From assembly GCF_003601975.1 (NCBI RefSeq), contig NZ_QZWZ01000007.1, forward strand, positions 186,001 to 250,000: a DNA stretch of 64,000 nucleotides, written 5' to 3'. The stretch's first letter is position 1. Each line of letters starts with the position of its first letter. The translations under genes were made by a program, and so were the position numbers. This DNA is from Mesorhizobium waimense. GTDB taxonomy: Bacteria > Pseudomonadota > Alphaproteobacteria > Rhizobiales > Rhizobiaceae. This document shows positions 1 to 8,215 of the stretch, one piece after another. The notes under the pieces were generated by a model, which worked only from the letters and a program-made list of their open reading frames with translations, was not told where the DNA came from and searched no databases.

Positions 1-1
1 C

Positions 2-421
2 GATCCGGAATGCCAGGTGCTGATGATGCGGCTGAAGGACGATCTGCTGGTGCTGCTCAACGCCGCTGTCGATGGCCAGCTTGCGCATAGTTCGGCGCGC
101 TGGCGCGACGAGGCGGCGCTTACCGTGGTGATGGCGGCGAGGGGCTATCCTGGCACGCCGGAAAAAGGCTCGGTCATCCGTGGCCTCGATGAAGCCGCCG
201 CCGACGGCGCCCAGATATTCCACGCCGGCACCGCCATCAATGGCGGCGCGCTGGTTGCCAATGGCGGCCGCGTGCTCAATGTCACGGCGACCGGCGCCAC
301 GGTGGGTGAGGCGCAGAGCCAAGCCTACGCCGCGCTCGACCGCATTGACTGGCCGCAAGGTTTCTGCCGCCGCGACATCGGCTGGCAGGCGGTTGCACGC
401 GGAAAGGTTGGCGCCAGCTAG
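2..421 (+). CDS. purD: Phosphoribosylamine-glycine ligase (GARS), C-terminal part, cut by window start
   Basis: The reading frame is open from the first bases of the window ([14 protein letters not shown]...) to a TAG stop, giving about 139 C-terminal residues. The sequence matches the end of the ATP-grasp fold and the C-terminal domain of PurD, with the typical stretch GYPGTPEKG, then IFHAGT and [10 protein letters not shown]. PurD joins phosphoribosylamine and glycine with ATP in the second step of purine synthesis, in the cytoplasm. The N-terminal ATP-grasp region lies outside the window. It converges on the lysozyme-like gene with about 25 bases between them. The family call is firm; the true start cannot be seen. 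Confidence 0.93.
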   Translation, partial: DPECQVLMMRLKDDLLVLLNAAVDGQLAHSSARWRDEAALTVVMAARGYPGTPEKGSVIRGLDEAAADGAQIFHAGTAINGGALVANGGRVLNVTATGATVGEAQSQAYAALDRIDWPQGFCRRDIGWQAVARGKVGAS

Positions 422-446
422 GTTCGGCGCCCTGCGGGCGGAGCCT

Positions 447-1610
447 TCAACGCTGGCTGCGGTCGATTTCGGTTGAGGCGGTGCTGACCGGGTCGGCCGC
501 CACGGCGAAGGCGGCCTCGAGCTGCGCGGTTGAACGCTGGTCTGTCCGCTTCCAGGCGACATAGTCAGCAATGCCGAAGCGCGGGCGCCGCGGCACCGTC
601 TTCACCACGGGCATGCGGAAGCCGTCGCGGAATTTTTCCCAGCGCGCCCCTAACACCGCGACCATTTCCTCGACCGTCGGCGGCGTCGCCACATCGGCAT
701 AAATGATGGTGAATTTGCCGGCGAGCCCAGCCTCGCGCGAGACCGGCACAGGGATCGAAGCGAGATAGTCCGTCGGCACATCGATCAGGCTGCCGAAGGC
801 CCATTGCGCACGCAACTGGTCGCCGTTCATCGCTGCGACATTGACGTCGATGTCATTCGGCGTGCCCGCGACCCGGTAGGGACAGCGGAAGCGCCCGCAA
901 TTGGCTTGCGCCGAGAATTGCCAGAGTGCATAGCCCTGCCAGTTGCCCATCGGAAAATGCACGTCGATGTCCGGCTTATAGCGCGCATACCAGAGCGGCA
1001 GCCGCGACAGCAGCCGGTATTGGTAGCGGTTGTCGGCGATGTACTGGGCGGTCTTGCCGTTGGTGTAGAGCACCGGGAAGCGGCCAACACGCCGATGCAC
1101 CTGGCGCACGAACTCCTCGGCATCCACCAGCGACATCCACTGCGTCGGGTCATTGCCCTCGAGGTCGAGGGCCATTAGCTCGTCCGGCGCCGGCTCGGCG
1201 AAATCGATGAAATTGTTGGCCTGCTCGACCGGATTGCCGGGACGCGCAAGATGATAGGCGCCCCATTTCAGGCCGAGCGCCTTGGCCACCACCTTGCGCG
1301 TCTGGAACAGTTCGCGCGTTACCGCATGACGCTTCCACAGCGCCTTGCAGAGCCGCACCTCCGTCTCGTCGCCCGAGCAGAAATAGGGCGGCGGCAGCCC
1401 GTCGGAGGCCTTGTTGATGAAGCCGACGACGCGCTTGTCGGTGGCAAGCTCAGCCCAGTCGATGGAATTGTATTCGTAGGCGTCGATCACCAGCGCGCGG
1501 TCGGCATTCTTCCACGGCTCGGAGAAATCCGAGGCCTTTGCTGCCGTGCCCAGCACCATCGCCATCGCGAGGAGTGCCAGGCGGCGAAGAGGGCGCGCCG
1601 GCGTTTTCAA
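447..1610 (-). CDS. Secreted GH25 family lysozyme-like glycoside hydrolase
   Basis: A 387-residue protein with an N-terminal signal peptide (basic MKTPARPLRR, then a hydrophobic run ending near AKASD). The body resembles glycoside hydrolase family 25, which cleaves peptidoglycan between MurNAc and GlcNAc. Supporting motifs are the first-strand Asp (VIDAYEYNSIDW, residues 41-52) and the catalytic DLE-type motif LDLEG at 148-152. A later LYTNG and the ALWQFS strand also fit the TIM-barrel. The first codon is TTG; a GTGGGGA stretch about nine bases upstream could serve as ribosome site, and no ATG lies before the signal peptide. The last ~90 residues extend past the barrel and are not recognised. 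Action in the periplasm or outside the cell is inferred from the signal peptide. Confidence 0.85.
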   Translation of the reverse strand: MKTPARPLRRLALLAMAMVLGTAAKASDFSEPWKNADRALVIDAYEYNSIDWAELATDKRVVGFINKASDGLPPPYFCSGDETEVRLCKALWKRHAVTRELFQTRKVVAKALGLKWGAYHLARPGNPVEQANNFIDFAEPAPDELMALDLEGNDPTQWMSLVDAEEFVRQVHRRVGRFPVLYTNGKTAQYIADNRYQYRLLSRLPLWYARYKPDIDVHFPMGNWQGYALWQFSAQANCGRFRCPYRVAGTPNDIDVNVAAMNGDQLRAQWAFGSLIDVPTDYLASIPVPVSREAGLAGKFTIIYADVATPPTVEEMVAVLGARWEKFRDGFRMPVVKTVPRRPRFGIADYVAWKRTDQRSTAQLEAAFAVAADPVSTASTEIDRSQR

Positions 1611-1927
1611 TCAGGGTGTCCCCACTGACCAGGGATCGATCCTGAACCGCTATGGTTAAGGAAGTGCTTTAATGCCTGGCGGTTCTGTGGCGAGTAATTG
1701 CCTAGGTGGGCACCGCCCCTCATTGCCCTGCCAGGCATTTCTCCCCGTGAACGGGGAGAAAGAAGCTGGCCGCAGCCTTGGCGTTCGTTCTGCAACGCTG
1801 GAGATTGGCGAAATCTTCGATGACAGCGTCCTTCTCCCCGTCACTAAACGGGGAGAAGATGCCGGCAGGCAGATGAGAGGCAGCGCCAGCGGTTAGAATG
1901 GGCGAATTCAAACCTTGACGGCTCCCG
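1611..1927. other. Gene-free stretch occupied mainly by a palindromic repeat element
   Basis: No convincing coding frame is seen here. Most of the stretch is the inverted-repeat element at 1709-1887. The rest probably carries the leader of the lysozyme-like gene on the left and the 3' flank of the small Cys-rich gene on the right. Confidence 0.6.
1709..1887. repeat. MITE-like palindromic element with about 39-bp imperfect inverted ends
   Basis: The left end (1709-1747) and the reverse complement of the right end (1849-1887) align over about 39 bases with roughly three quarters identity and a small indel. Each end contains a perfect 11-bp hairpin stem built on TTCTCCCCGT/ACGGGGAGAA: 1738-1761 with a 2-base loop and 1831-1858 with a 6-base loop. 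The inside (about 1762-1830) has no coding capacity. The layout of two strong palindromes in an intergenic space resembles rhizobial repeats such as RIME; that comparison is from memory. It could be a non-autonomous mobile element or a folded RNA processing or termination signal. Confidence 0.75.
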
Positions 1928-2164
1928 TCACCTGCCCAAGAGCGATCGCATCTCGAACGGATCGGGCGCCGGCTCTTGCGGCAACGTGCCCTCGGCCGCG
2001 CGCTTGCGATGGTGGGCGAGAGAGCATTGTGGCGAGCACAATATGCCGCGATCCGACCAGTAGGCGGCGCCGTTCTCCAGTCTGCCATGATGATACCAGA
2101 ATCCCGCAGCCCGGTAGGGCAGGTCGCATTCGATGCAGCGATAGGCGTCCGGTCTGGCAAGCAT
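1928..2164 (-). CDS. Small Cys-rich (zinc-ribbon-like) hypothetical protein
   Basis: A 78-residue protein that I do not recognise. It has a CIEC pair at residues 10-13 and a CSPQC group in mid-protein, separated by an aromatic, His-containing linker (GFWYHHGR). This spacing would suit one structural zinc site. The C-terminal third is Pro/Glu-rich and probably disordered. It starts with ATG; the upstream bases GGATCGG are a weak ribosome site. The gene stands alone between the palindromic repeat and the divergent acyl-CoA dehydrogenase. The ordered Cys pairs and the composition make it likely to be real, but no function can be given. Confidence 0.6.
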   Translation of the reverse strand: MLARPDAYRCIECDLPYRAAGFWYHHGRLENGAAYWSDRGILCSPQCSLAHHRKRAAEGTLPQEPAPDPFEMRSLLGR

Positions 2165-2363
2165 TGTTGGGTTCCGATCCGGTCTGTCACCCGCTGAATG
2201 TCGGGCTGGCCGAAATCTAATACGCCCCGCCGCGATTGCAAAATCCGCGTGACAAAGTTTGACGTTTACGTAAAAAGAAGATGGGAGACAGCCCGAAGGG
2301 CGAATGGTTTTGCGGCCGCGCCGGCCCTAGGGTCGGCTGGCGGAAGCTGAGGAGGATAGCGGC

Positions 2364-4133
2364 ATGTATCGGGCACCGGTCGAGGACATCGCCTTCACGC
2401 TCAAGCACGTGGCCGGCCTAAAGCCGGCTCTGGACGCCGGCACGTTCGGCGATCTCGGCGAGGATCTGGTCGATGCCATCCTAGCCGAGGCCGGCCGCTT
2501 CGCCAGCGACGAAGTGGCGCCGCTCTACAAGGTCGGCGACGAGCAGGGCGCGGTACTGAAAGATGCCGCCGTCACCATGCCGCCCGGTTGGAAGGATCTC
2601 TACCGGCGTTGGATCGAGGGCGGTTGGAATGCGCTGTCCGGACCGGAAGAGTTCGGCGGCCAGGGCTTGCCGACCATGCTCGGCGTCGCCGCGCTCGAAA
2701 TGTGGAACTCCGCCGCCATGGCCTTTGGCATCGGCCCGACGCTGACCATGGGAGCGGTCGAGGCGCTCGACAAGCACGCCTCCGAAGCGCTCAAGGCAAA
2801 GTACCTGGCAAAGCTCGTTTCCGGCGAGTGGATGGGCACGATGAATCTGACCGAGCCGCAGGCGGGCTCCGACCTCGCCGCCCTGCGCAGCCGCGCCGAG
2901 CCGGCCGGCGACGGCACCTACCGCATCTTCGGCCAGAAGATTTTCATCACCTATGGCGAGCACGATTTCACCGACAACATCATCCATCTGGTGCTGGCGA
3001 GGCTGCCCGACGCACCAGCCGGCACGCGCGGCATCTCGCTGTTCCTGGTGCCGAAATTCCTGGTCGGCGACGATGGCGCGCTCGGCGCACGCAACGATGT
3101 TTTCTGCTCGGGCATGGAGCACAAGCTCGGCATCCATGCCTCGCCAACCTGCACCATGATCTATGGCGACGGTTTCCAGGACACGACCCCTGGTGCCATC
3201 GGCTGGCTGGTCGGCGAGGAGAACAAGGGCCTGGCCTGCATGTTCACCATGATGAACAATGCCCGCCTCTGCGTCGGCATGCAGGGCGTGGCGGTGGCCG
3301 AGACGGCGACGCAGAAGGCGATCGCCTATGCCAATGAGCGCCGGCAGGGCAAGGCCGCCGACTACGCCGGCGCCGGCATGGCGCCGATCGTCCATCACCC
3401 AGACGTGCAGCGCAACCTTTTGACCATGCAGGCGCTGACCCAGATCGCGCGCGCCATCAGCTATTGCTGCGCCCATGCCATCGACCGCGCCCGTGTTGCC
3501 GAGGGCGAGGCCGCCGCCAACTGGCGCGACCGCGCCAATCTGCTGACGCCACTCGCCAAGGCCTTTTCAACCGATGTCGGCGTCGATGTCGCGTCGCTCG
3601 GCGTCCAGGTGCATGGCGGCATGGGCTTCATCGAGGAGACGGGCGCGGCAGCACTCTATCGCGACGCCCGCATCGCGCCGATCTACGAAGGCACCAACGG
3701 CATCCAGGCGATCGATCTCGTGGCGCGCAAGCTGCCGCTCTGCGGCGGCGAGCATGTGCATCGCTACATCGGCGAGCTGAAGGCTGTGGCCGATGCAGTG
3801 CGGATCTCCAATGTCGCGGGCTTTGGCCGCACCGCCGACAATCTCGACCGGGCGTTCGCCGATCTCGATGAGGCGACGCGCTTCCTGCAGCGGCTGCTGG
3901 CGGAAGGACGTTCGGACGAGGCATTGGCCGGCGCCACGCCCTATCTCAGGCTGATCTCCCTTGCCGCCGGCGGCGCCTATCTGGCGCAAGGCGGCCTCGC
4001 CGACCATGGCCGCGTCGCGCTCTGTCGCTTCTTCGCCGAGAACCTGCTTGGCGAGGTGCGTGCCTTGAAGGAACGCGTCGTCGGTGGCGCCGAAAGCCTT
4101 GCCACCGCCGGCAAGGTGCTGATCTCAGCCTGA
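2364..4133 (+). CDS. Acyl-CoA dehydrogenase, long (about 590 aa) form
   Basis: A 589-residue FAD-dependent acyl-CoA dehydrogenase that oxidises acyl-CoA thioesters to enoyl-CoA. The family motifs MNLTEPQAGSD (FAD/substrate region) and IFITYGEH are present, as is the C-terminal segment YRDARIAPIYEGTNGIQAIDL, whose Glu in YEGTNG is the usual catalytic base. The length and the N-terminus MYRAPVEDI resemble the extended subfamily that includes the DMSP-pathway enzyme DmdC, but substrate cannot be told from sequence. A good ribosome site (GAGGAGG) lies nine bases before the ATG. The enoyl-CoA hydratase begins 19 bases downstream, so the two probably act in succession in one fatty-acid or side-chain degradation route. 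Confidence 0.93.
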   Translation: MYRAPVEDIAFTLKHVAGLKPALDAGTFGDLGEDLVDAILAEAGRFASDEVAPLYKVGDEQGAVLKDAAVTMPPGWKDLYRRWIEGGWNALSGPEEFGGQGLPTMLGVAALEMWNSAAMAFGIGPTLTMGAVEALDKHASEALKAKYLAKLVSGEWMGTMNLTEPQAGSDLAALRSRAEPAGDGTYRIFGQKIFITYGEHDFTDNIIHLVLARLPDAPAGTRGISLFLVPKFLVGDDGALGARNDVFCSGMEHKLGIHASPTCTMIYGDGFQDTTPGAIGWLVGEENKGLACMFTMMNNARLCVGMQGVAVAETATQKAIAYANERRQGKAADYAGAGMAPIVHHPDVQRNLLTMQALTQIARAISYCCAHAIDRARVAEGEAAANWRDRANLLTPLAKAFSTDVGVDVASLGVQVHGGMGFIEETGAAALYRDARIAPIYEGTNGIQAIDLVARKLPLCGGEHVHRYIGELKAVADAVRISNVAGFGRTADNLDRAFADLDEATRFLQRLLAEGRSDEALAGATPYLRLISLAAGGAYLAQGGLADHGRVALCRFFAENLLGEVRALKERVVGGAESLATAGKVLISA

Positions 4134-4152
4134 CGTTCACAAGGAAAAAACC

Positions 4153-4908
4153 GTGACAGACCATATCCTCGTCGAGCGCCAGGGCGCCATCCAGATCATC
4201 CGCATGAACCGTCCGGACAAGAAGAACGCGCTGACGCGCGCCATGTACGCGACAATGTCGGCCGCTCTCGCCGAAGGCGACGCCGATCCGGCGGTCCGCG
4301 TGCATGTCTTTCTCGGCGTGCCCGGCGCCTTCTCCTCCGGCAACGACCTCGCCGATTTCATGGTCATCGCCACCGGCGGCGAGGGCGGGACGGAGGTCTG
4401 GGATTTCCTGATGGCCCTGGCCAAAGTGGAAAAGCCCATAGTGTCGGGCGTCGACGGCATAGCGGTCGGCATCGGCACCACGATCAACTTGCATTGCGAC
4501 CTGACCTTCGCCACCCCGCGCACCGTCTTCCGCACGCCTTTCGTCGATCTAGGCCTTGTGCCGGAGGCGGGGTCGAGCCTGCTCGCGCCACGGATACTGG
4601 GGCAGCAAGGCGCTTTCGCGCTGCTTGGTCTCGGCGAGGGCCTTTCCGCCGAGCGGGCGAAGGCCGCCGGGCTGATCTATGAGGTAGTCGAGGAGGGCGC
4701 GTTGGAAGCCGCCGTGCTGGAAGCGGCCGGGCAGATCGCAGCCAAGCCACCACAGGCGCTGAAGATCGCGCGCGACCTGATGCGCGGCTCGCGCGAGGAT
4801 CTCGTCGCCCGCATCGGGGTGGAGAGCGAACACTTCCGCGAGCGCCTGAAATCCGATGAGGCCCGCGCCGCTCTCACCGCCTTCATGATGCGCAAGAAGG
4901 CGGGCTGA
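4153..4908 (+). CDS. Enoyl-CoA hydratase/isomerase family protein
   Basis: A 251-residue crotonase-fold protein starting at GTG, with AAGGA about eight bases upstream. The oxyanion-hole segment FSSGNDLADF and the second-turn segment VDLGLVPEAGSS, with the catalytic-type Glu, are both seen. It would hydrate (or isomerise) the enoyl-CoA made by the dehydrogenase 19 bases upstream, and the two are almost certainly co-transcribed. The exact substrate is not determined by sequence. A weak hairpin lies about 20 bases after the stop. Confidence 0.92.
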   Translation: MTDHILVERQGAIQIIRMNRPDKKNALTRAMYATMSAALAEGDADPAVRVHVFLGVPGAFSSGNDLADFMVIATGGEGGTEVWDFLMALAKVEKPIVSGVDGIAVGIGTTINLHCDLTFATPRTVFRTPFVDLGLVPEAGSSLLAPRILGQQGAFALLGLGEGLSAERAKAAGLIYEVVEEGALEAAVLEAAGQIAAKPPQALKIARDLMRGSREDLVARIGVESEHFRERLKSDEARAALTAFMMRKKAG

Positions 4909-4923
4909 GCGAGCTATCGCCGC

Positions 4924-4949
4924 GTGGCCCTCTGGCATCACGAGGGCAC
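4924..4949 (+). terminator. Hairpin after the acyl-CoA dehydrogenase/enoyl-CoA hydratase pair
   Basis: GTGGCCCTC pairs with GAGGGCAC around a nine-base loop, with one bulged G. There is no T-run after it, so it may be a transcript-end stabiliser rather than a strong intrinsic terminator. Confidence 0.35.
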
Positions 4950-5069
4950 GGCAGAGTTGCGTCCTATCTGGGGAAACTCGCGCATGGCGTGATTTTGGCC
5001 TGTACATGCAACGCCTCGCGCCCTATCTGACAAGCGGGCGGTTGGGGTGTCCTGCGAGGTGGAGAGGAC

Positions 5070-5129
5070 ATGACCCAAGACGTTGCCATCAATGCGCGAT
5101 CTGCCGAAATGACTGCCGGCGCCCTTTGA
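5070..5129 (+). other. 19-codon ORF with a strong ribosome site, in frame with the next gene
   Basis: ATG at 5070 follows GGTGGAGAGGAC, an excellent ribosome site, and encodes 19 residues before a TGA at 5127-5129. The frame is the same as that of the membrane-protein gene beginning at 5148. Only the TGA and six codons separate them. It is either a leader peptide or the original N-terminus of that gene split by a nonsense codon. Confidence 0.45.
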
Positions 5130-5147
5130 CGCGTTGAACGCCTCGAT

Positions 5148-6467
5148 ATGCTTGCCGATGCCGTAAAGCCGCTCGGGCTGACGTTGAAGCTCTGGTGGCG
5201 CTTCTGGCCGCAATTGGTCGCCACCGTGCTGCTGGGAATTGTGTTCGGTGACCTGTTCATGCAGGTCGCCGCGCGCATTGCCTTTCTCAACCACATGGCA
5301 GGGCTGGCCTTGCTGACGCTCGTCGCCTTGACGCAGCTCATCGTCACGGTCGCCATGTTCCAGACATTGCTGCCGGCACTGCCCGCGACACGTGCCGCGC
5401 AACAGGCGGTACGCGACGAAAGCTCGGGCGAGGCGCGCGGCGGCAGCGCCCGGCTGGCACGCATGGTGACCGTCGCGCTGCTGCCCTTCTTCGCCTACTA
5501 TGCCGCCTGGGGTTTTCTAGGCGATACGGTGCGGCAATATTCGCGCGTCACGCTCGACATGGCGCCGTTCGGTGAAAGCGCAGGCAACGTGCTCGATGTC
5601 CTCGATTCGCGATGGCTGGCCTTTTCCGTTGCGATCTCCTGGCTGATCCGGCGTTTCGCCACCACGATGCAGAAGCGCGGCGGCGGGCGATCCTTCTGGC
5701 AGATCGTCGTGGTGATCTGCGAGACCAACTGGATCTTTATCGGTCTCTACGTGATCTCGCGCTGGAAGGACGAAATCCTCGGCTGGATCATGAGCCGCAA
5801 CATCTTTTCCGTCCTGCAGGCCACGGCGGACAGCATGGCCAACCCAATCGCAAGCGCCTTCGCCAAACCGATGGTTCCCGTCGAGGTCACCTCCATCGAC
5901 ACGACGACCAAGCTGATCAACCTGTTCTTTTTCATGCTGTTGCCGGTGATCTGGCTGGTGCTGGCCGCGCTCATCTACGGCTACGATGTCCGCGACGACA
6001 AGGAGCTGATGCGCGTGCACCAGCGCGTCGAACGTCTCGGTGAGCGTTACCGCGCCATCCCGAAATTCCTGCGCGATTTCGCCGAGCACTTCATCTCCGG
6101 CTATCGCTCGCGCTACCTGCCGATTGCCAATGGCGTGCGCATCACGCTGAGCTCCGGCCTCGTGCTCATCGTCACGCTGGTCGTCGGTTATCGGCTGATC
6201 GACTGGCTGGCGGCCTGGGCTTGGCTGGGCATGACGCGCCTCATCGGCCCGCATGATCTCGACACCTGGCAGGTGCTTTCCGAGGGCGTCTCGTTGCTGT
6301 TCGGCAGCCCGTTCCAGGACAGCTCGACCGGCATCCTCGTCGAGCCGCTTCGCATCTGCTTCCTCGCCGCGATCCTCGAAACCGCATTCGCGCTGCCAAA
6401 GCGCCAGACCGATGATCGCGCGCAACCGTCCGATCCGAAGGGCAGGGTCGAGGCTCACAATGTTTGA
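5148..6467 (+). CDS. Polytopic inner-membrane protein of unknown function, first gene of a four-gene cluster
   Basis: A 439-residue protein with seven or eight predicted membrane spans, roughly at residues 18-36, 50-72, 105-125, 155-170, 185-205, 257-282, 330-355 and 393-412. A basic cytoplasmic-type stretch lies near residues 285-325 (RVHQRVERLGERYRAIPKF). I recognise no family and no catalytic motif. The annotated ATG has no clear ribosome site. A strong one lies 78 bases upstream in the same frame, cut off by a single TGA. The stop overlaps the next gene's start by eight bases, so the cluster is translationally coupled. A role as a transport or channel-like core for the three small partner proteins is only a guess. 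Confidence 0.8.
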   Translation: MLADAVKPLGLTLKLWWRFWPQLVATVLLGIVFGDLFMQVAARIAFLNHMAGLALLTLVALTQLIVTVAMFQTLLPALPATRAAQQAVRDESSGEARGGSARLARMVTVALLPFFAYYAAWGFLGDTVRQYSRVTLDMAPFGESAGNVLDVLDSRWLAFSVAISWLIRRFATTMQKRGGGRSFWQIVVVICETNWIFIGLYVISRWKDEILGWIMSRNIFSVLQATADSMANPIASAFAKPMVPVEVTSIDTTTKLINLFFFMLLPVIWLVLAALIYGYDVRDDKELMRVHQRVERLGERYRAIPKFLRDFAEHFISGYRSRYLPIANGVRITLSSGLVLIVTLVVGYRLIDWLAAWAWLGMTRLIGPHDLDTWQVLSEGVSLLFGSPFQDSSTGILVEPLRICFLAAILETAFALPKRQTDDRAQPSDPKGRVEAHNV

Positions 6468-7053
6468 GAACGCCGGTTCCCGCCTGAAAGCCTGGCTGGT
6501 GGCCGGCATCGGCACCGCGGCTGCGTTGGCCCTCGCCGGTGTGCTGGGCGCGTTCGGCGCGAAGCATGAGCCGATGCAGCTCCTGGCGCCGACCGGCCGG
6601 ATCGAAACGGGCCAGTGGCTGCTGCGGCCGCTCCGGGCCTATACCGCCGAAGGCGAGAACCTCTATAGCGCGCCACTCAAGCCTGGTGCCAAGGCGCTGG
6701 TCTTCGAGGTCGAAATGACGAACCGCACGGCGAAGTCCAGCAAGGATTATTTCGATATCCTGCAGGCGAGCCAGGCCACAGTCGATCCCTCGTCCAAGCC
6801 TTTCATAGTGCTAACCCGCGATTCCACGCTCTCGCCGGAATTGCACCCCGGCATGCCGGAGCGCATGGCCTATATTTGGGAGCTACCGGGCGGGTCGGCT
6901 CCGCCGGCGAGCCTCGACCTTAGGGTGATTGGCAAGACCTACAAGCAGCGAGACAACCTCTACGGCTTGCCAGGCTGGTTCAATCCGGCGCCGGTCGGCA
7001 CGCTGACGCTTCCCGTCGGCGCCGGGTCTGACACTGCGAACATCCAGCCATGA
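6460..7053 (+). CDS. Single-span membrane-anchored protein of unknown function (cluster gene 2)
   Basis: A 197-residue protein. The ATG at 6460 overlaps the preceding gene by eight bases. One N-terminal hydrophobic segment (about residues 11-33, after the basic SRLK) acts as anchor or uncleaved signal. The rest (GRIETGQWLLRPLRAY..., ALVFEVEMTNRTAKSS..., RMAYIWELPGG) alternates like a beta-sandwich, recalling DUF4352-type Ig-like domains, but that resemblance is weak. It should face the periplasm. An earlier in-frame methionine inside the upstream gene is not favoured because it would bury the anchor. The stop overlaps gene 3 as ATGA. Confidence 0.78.
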   Translation: MFENAGSRLKAWLVAGIGTAAALALAGVLGAFGAKHEPMQLLAPTGRIETGQWLLRPLRAYTAEGENLYSAPLKPGAKALVFEVEMTNRTAKSSKDYFDILQASQATVDPSSKPFIVLTRDSTLSPELHPGMPERMAYIWELPGGSAPPASLDLRVIGKTYKQRDNLYGLPGWFNPAPVGTLTLPVGAGSDTANIQP

Positions 7054-7628
7054 TGCGCAAGACAGCCAACATCGTCCTGCTGCTTGTTGCGGTGGCGTTT
7101 TGCTACGGGCTGCAATTGTCGAAGCCGCATTATGGTGACCTGATCGGACCGATCCCCACACGCGGCAGGACGGGTGAGACGATCGTTGGGCGGAACTTCG
7201 AGGCGCGTGCCGAAAAGGTAGTATTCGCCCGGAACCTCAAGGCGGATCGGTACGGTGAGACCAAGATACTGACGACCGGCGGCGTCTGGGCCGTGGTGAC
7301 GGTGGAGTTTGCGGCGCGGGCGCAATCGACGTCCGTTGCGGTCGCGTCCTGGCGCGGTCCGACTGGCCTTGCCTATGACCAGACCGAGCGGATGTCCTTT
7401 GCCGACGGGCTTCTTCCCGTAACCATCGACCCCGGCCTGCCGAAGAAGGCAAGGCTGGTCTTCGAGTTGCGGCCGGACGAGGTCAGCAACGCGATCTTGC
7501 TGATTTCGGAGAAGCTGATGTCGGCGCTCGATTCGCAGGCCGAGATTTCGCTCGGGCCGGTCGCCACCGCATCCGACAGTCTGCCCGCTGGTACCGTCGA
7601 CACGCTCGATCTGACACAACCGATGTGA
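7050..7628 (+). CDS. Single-span membrane-anchored protein of unknown function (cluster gene 3)
   Basis: A 192-residue protein beginning MMRK, with one hydrophobic segment at about residues 6-21, then a soluble, beta-rich region (VWAVVTVEFAAR, KKARLVFELRP). It has the same layout as its neighbours on both sides: basic start, single span, then 150-170 periplasmic residues with a strand-rich core. It starts in a 4-base ATGA overlap with gene 2 and ends in a 4-base overlap with gene 4. No family is recognised. Confidence 0.78.
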   Translation: MMRKTANIVLLLVAVAFCYGLQLSKPHYGDLIGPIPTRGRTGETIVGRNFEARAEKVVFARNLKADRYGETKILTTGGVWAVVTVEFAARAQSTSVAVASWRGPTGLAYDQTERMSFADGLLPVTIDPGLPKKARLVFELRPDEVSNAILLISEKLMSALDSQAEISLGPVATASDSLPAGTVDTLDLTQPM

Positions 7629-8212
7629 ATGACAGGCATCCGATGACAGCACGGGATCTGGTTCAGCAAAGTGGGCTCGGCGAGCGGAAATGGCGACGCC
7701 GCAGCCTTTGGGCGCTGCTTTTGCTGATCCCCTTGACCTTGGCCGTCGAGGCCTATGACAGCATCAAGGCGCTGCTGGCCGACAATGACCTGTTTGCGCG
7801 CCGCGTCGCCTGGGGCCAGAGCGTGCATTTCGGCGGCAGCGACTGGAAACTGACTAATCTGCGCGGTGCCTTCGGCATGGCGAACCTGCCGCCGGATTCC
7901 GTGCCCGTGCTGGCTGACTTCTCGGTAAAAGTCGGCGATCCCGATCTGCAAAAACTCTGGCTTGGCTGCAAGGTGATGCTGATCGACGCCGCCGGCCGGC
8001 GCTGGTCGCCGACATCGGCGGTGACGCTGAAGGCGCCGGCCGACGTGCAGACCTGCACGTCGGCGATCTTCTCCGGCGCCAAGAGCGGCGACACGCTCAA
8101 TTTACGCGAGACCTTCCTGGTGCCGAAGGACGTAGCGAAGTCGATACGGCCGGCGGTCGGCCTCGCCAGCGAGCGGCCGCATTTCCTGCTGTTCCAGCTG
8201 GAGCGGGATTGA
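7625..8212 (+). CDS. Single-span membrane-anchored protein of unknown function (cluster gene 4)
   Basis: A 195-residue protein. I chose the GTG at 7625, which overlaps the previous stop as GTGA; an ATG at 7643 (MTARDLVQQ) is a possible alternative. A basic RKWRRR stretch precedes a membrane span at about residues 27-43, and the remainder (VPVLADFSVKVGD, KVMLIDAAGRRW, TLNLRETFLVP) is strand-rich. Two cysteines in the exported part could form a disulfide. It looks like a distant relative of cluster genes 2 and 3, probably by old duplication. It ends three bases before the convergent pdxH. Confidence 0.78.
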   Translation: MNDRHPMTARDLVQQSGLGERKWRRRSLWALLLLIPLTLAVEAYDSIKALLADNDLFARRVAWGQSVHFGGSDWKLTNLRGAFGMANLPPDSVPVLADFSVKVGDPDLQKLWLGCKVMLIDAAGRRWSPTSAVTLKAPADVQTCTSAIFSGAKSGDTLNLRETFLVPKDVAKSIRPAVGLASERPHFLLFQLERD

Positions 8213-8215
8213 CGG

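Noticed and set aside
2481..3476. A 331-codon open frame antisense to the acyl-CoA dehydrogenase
   Set aside because: Low-complexity His/Arg/Gly-rich product with no domain, opposite a certain gene.
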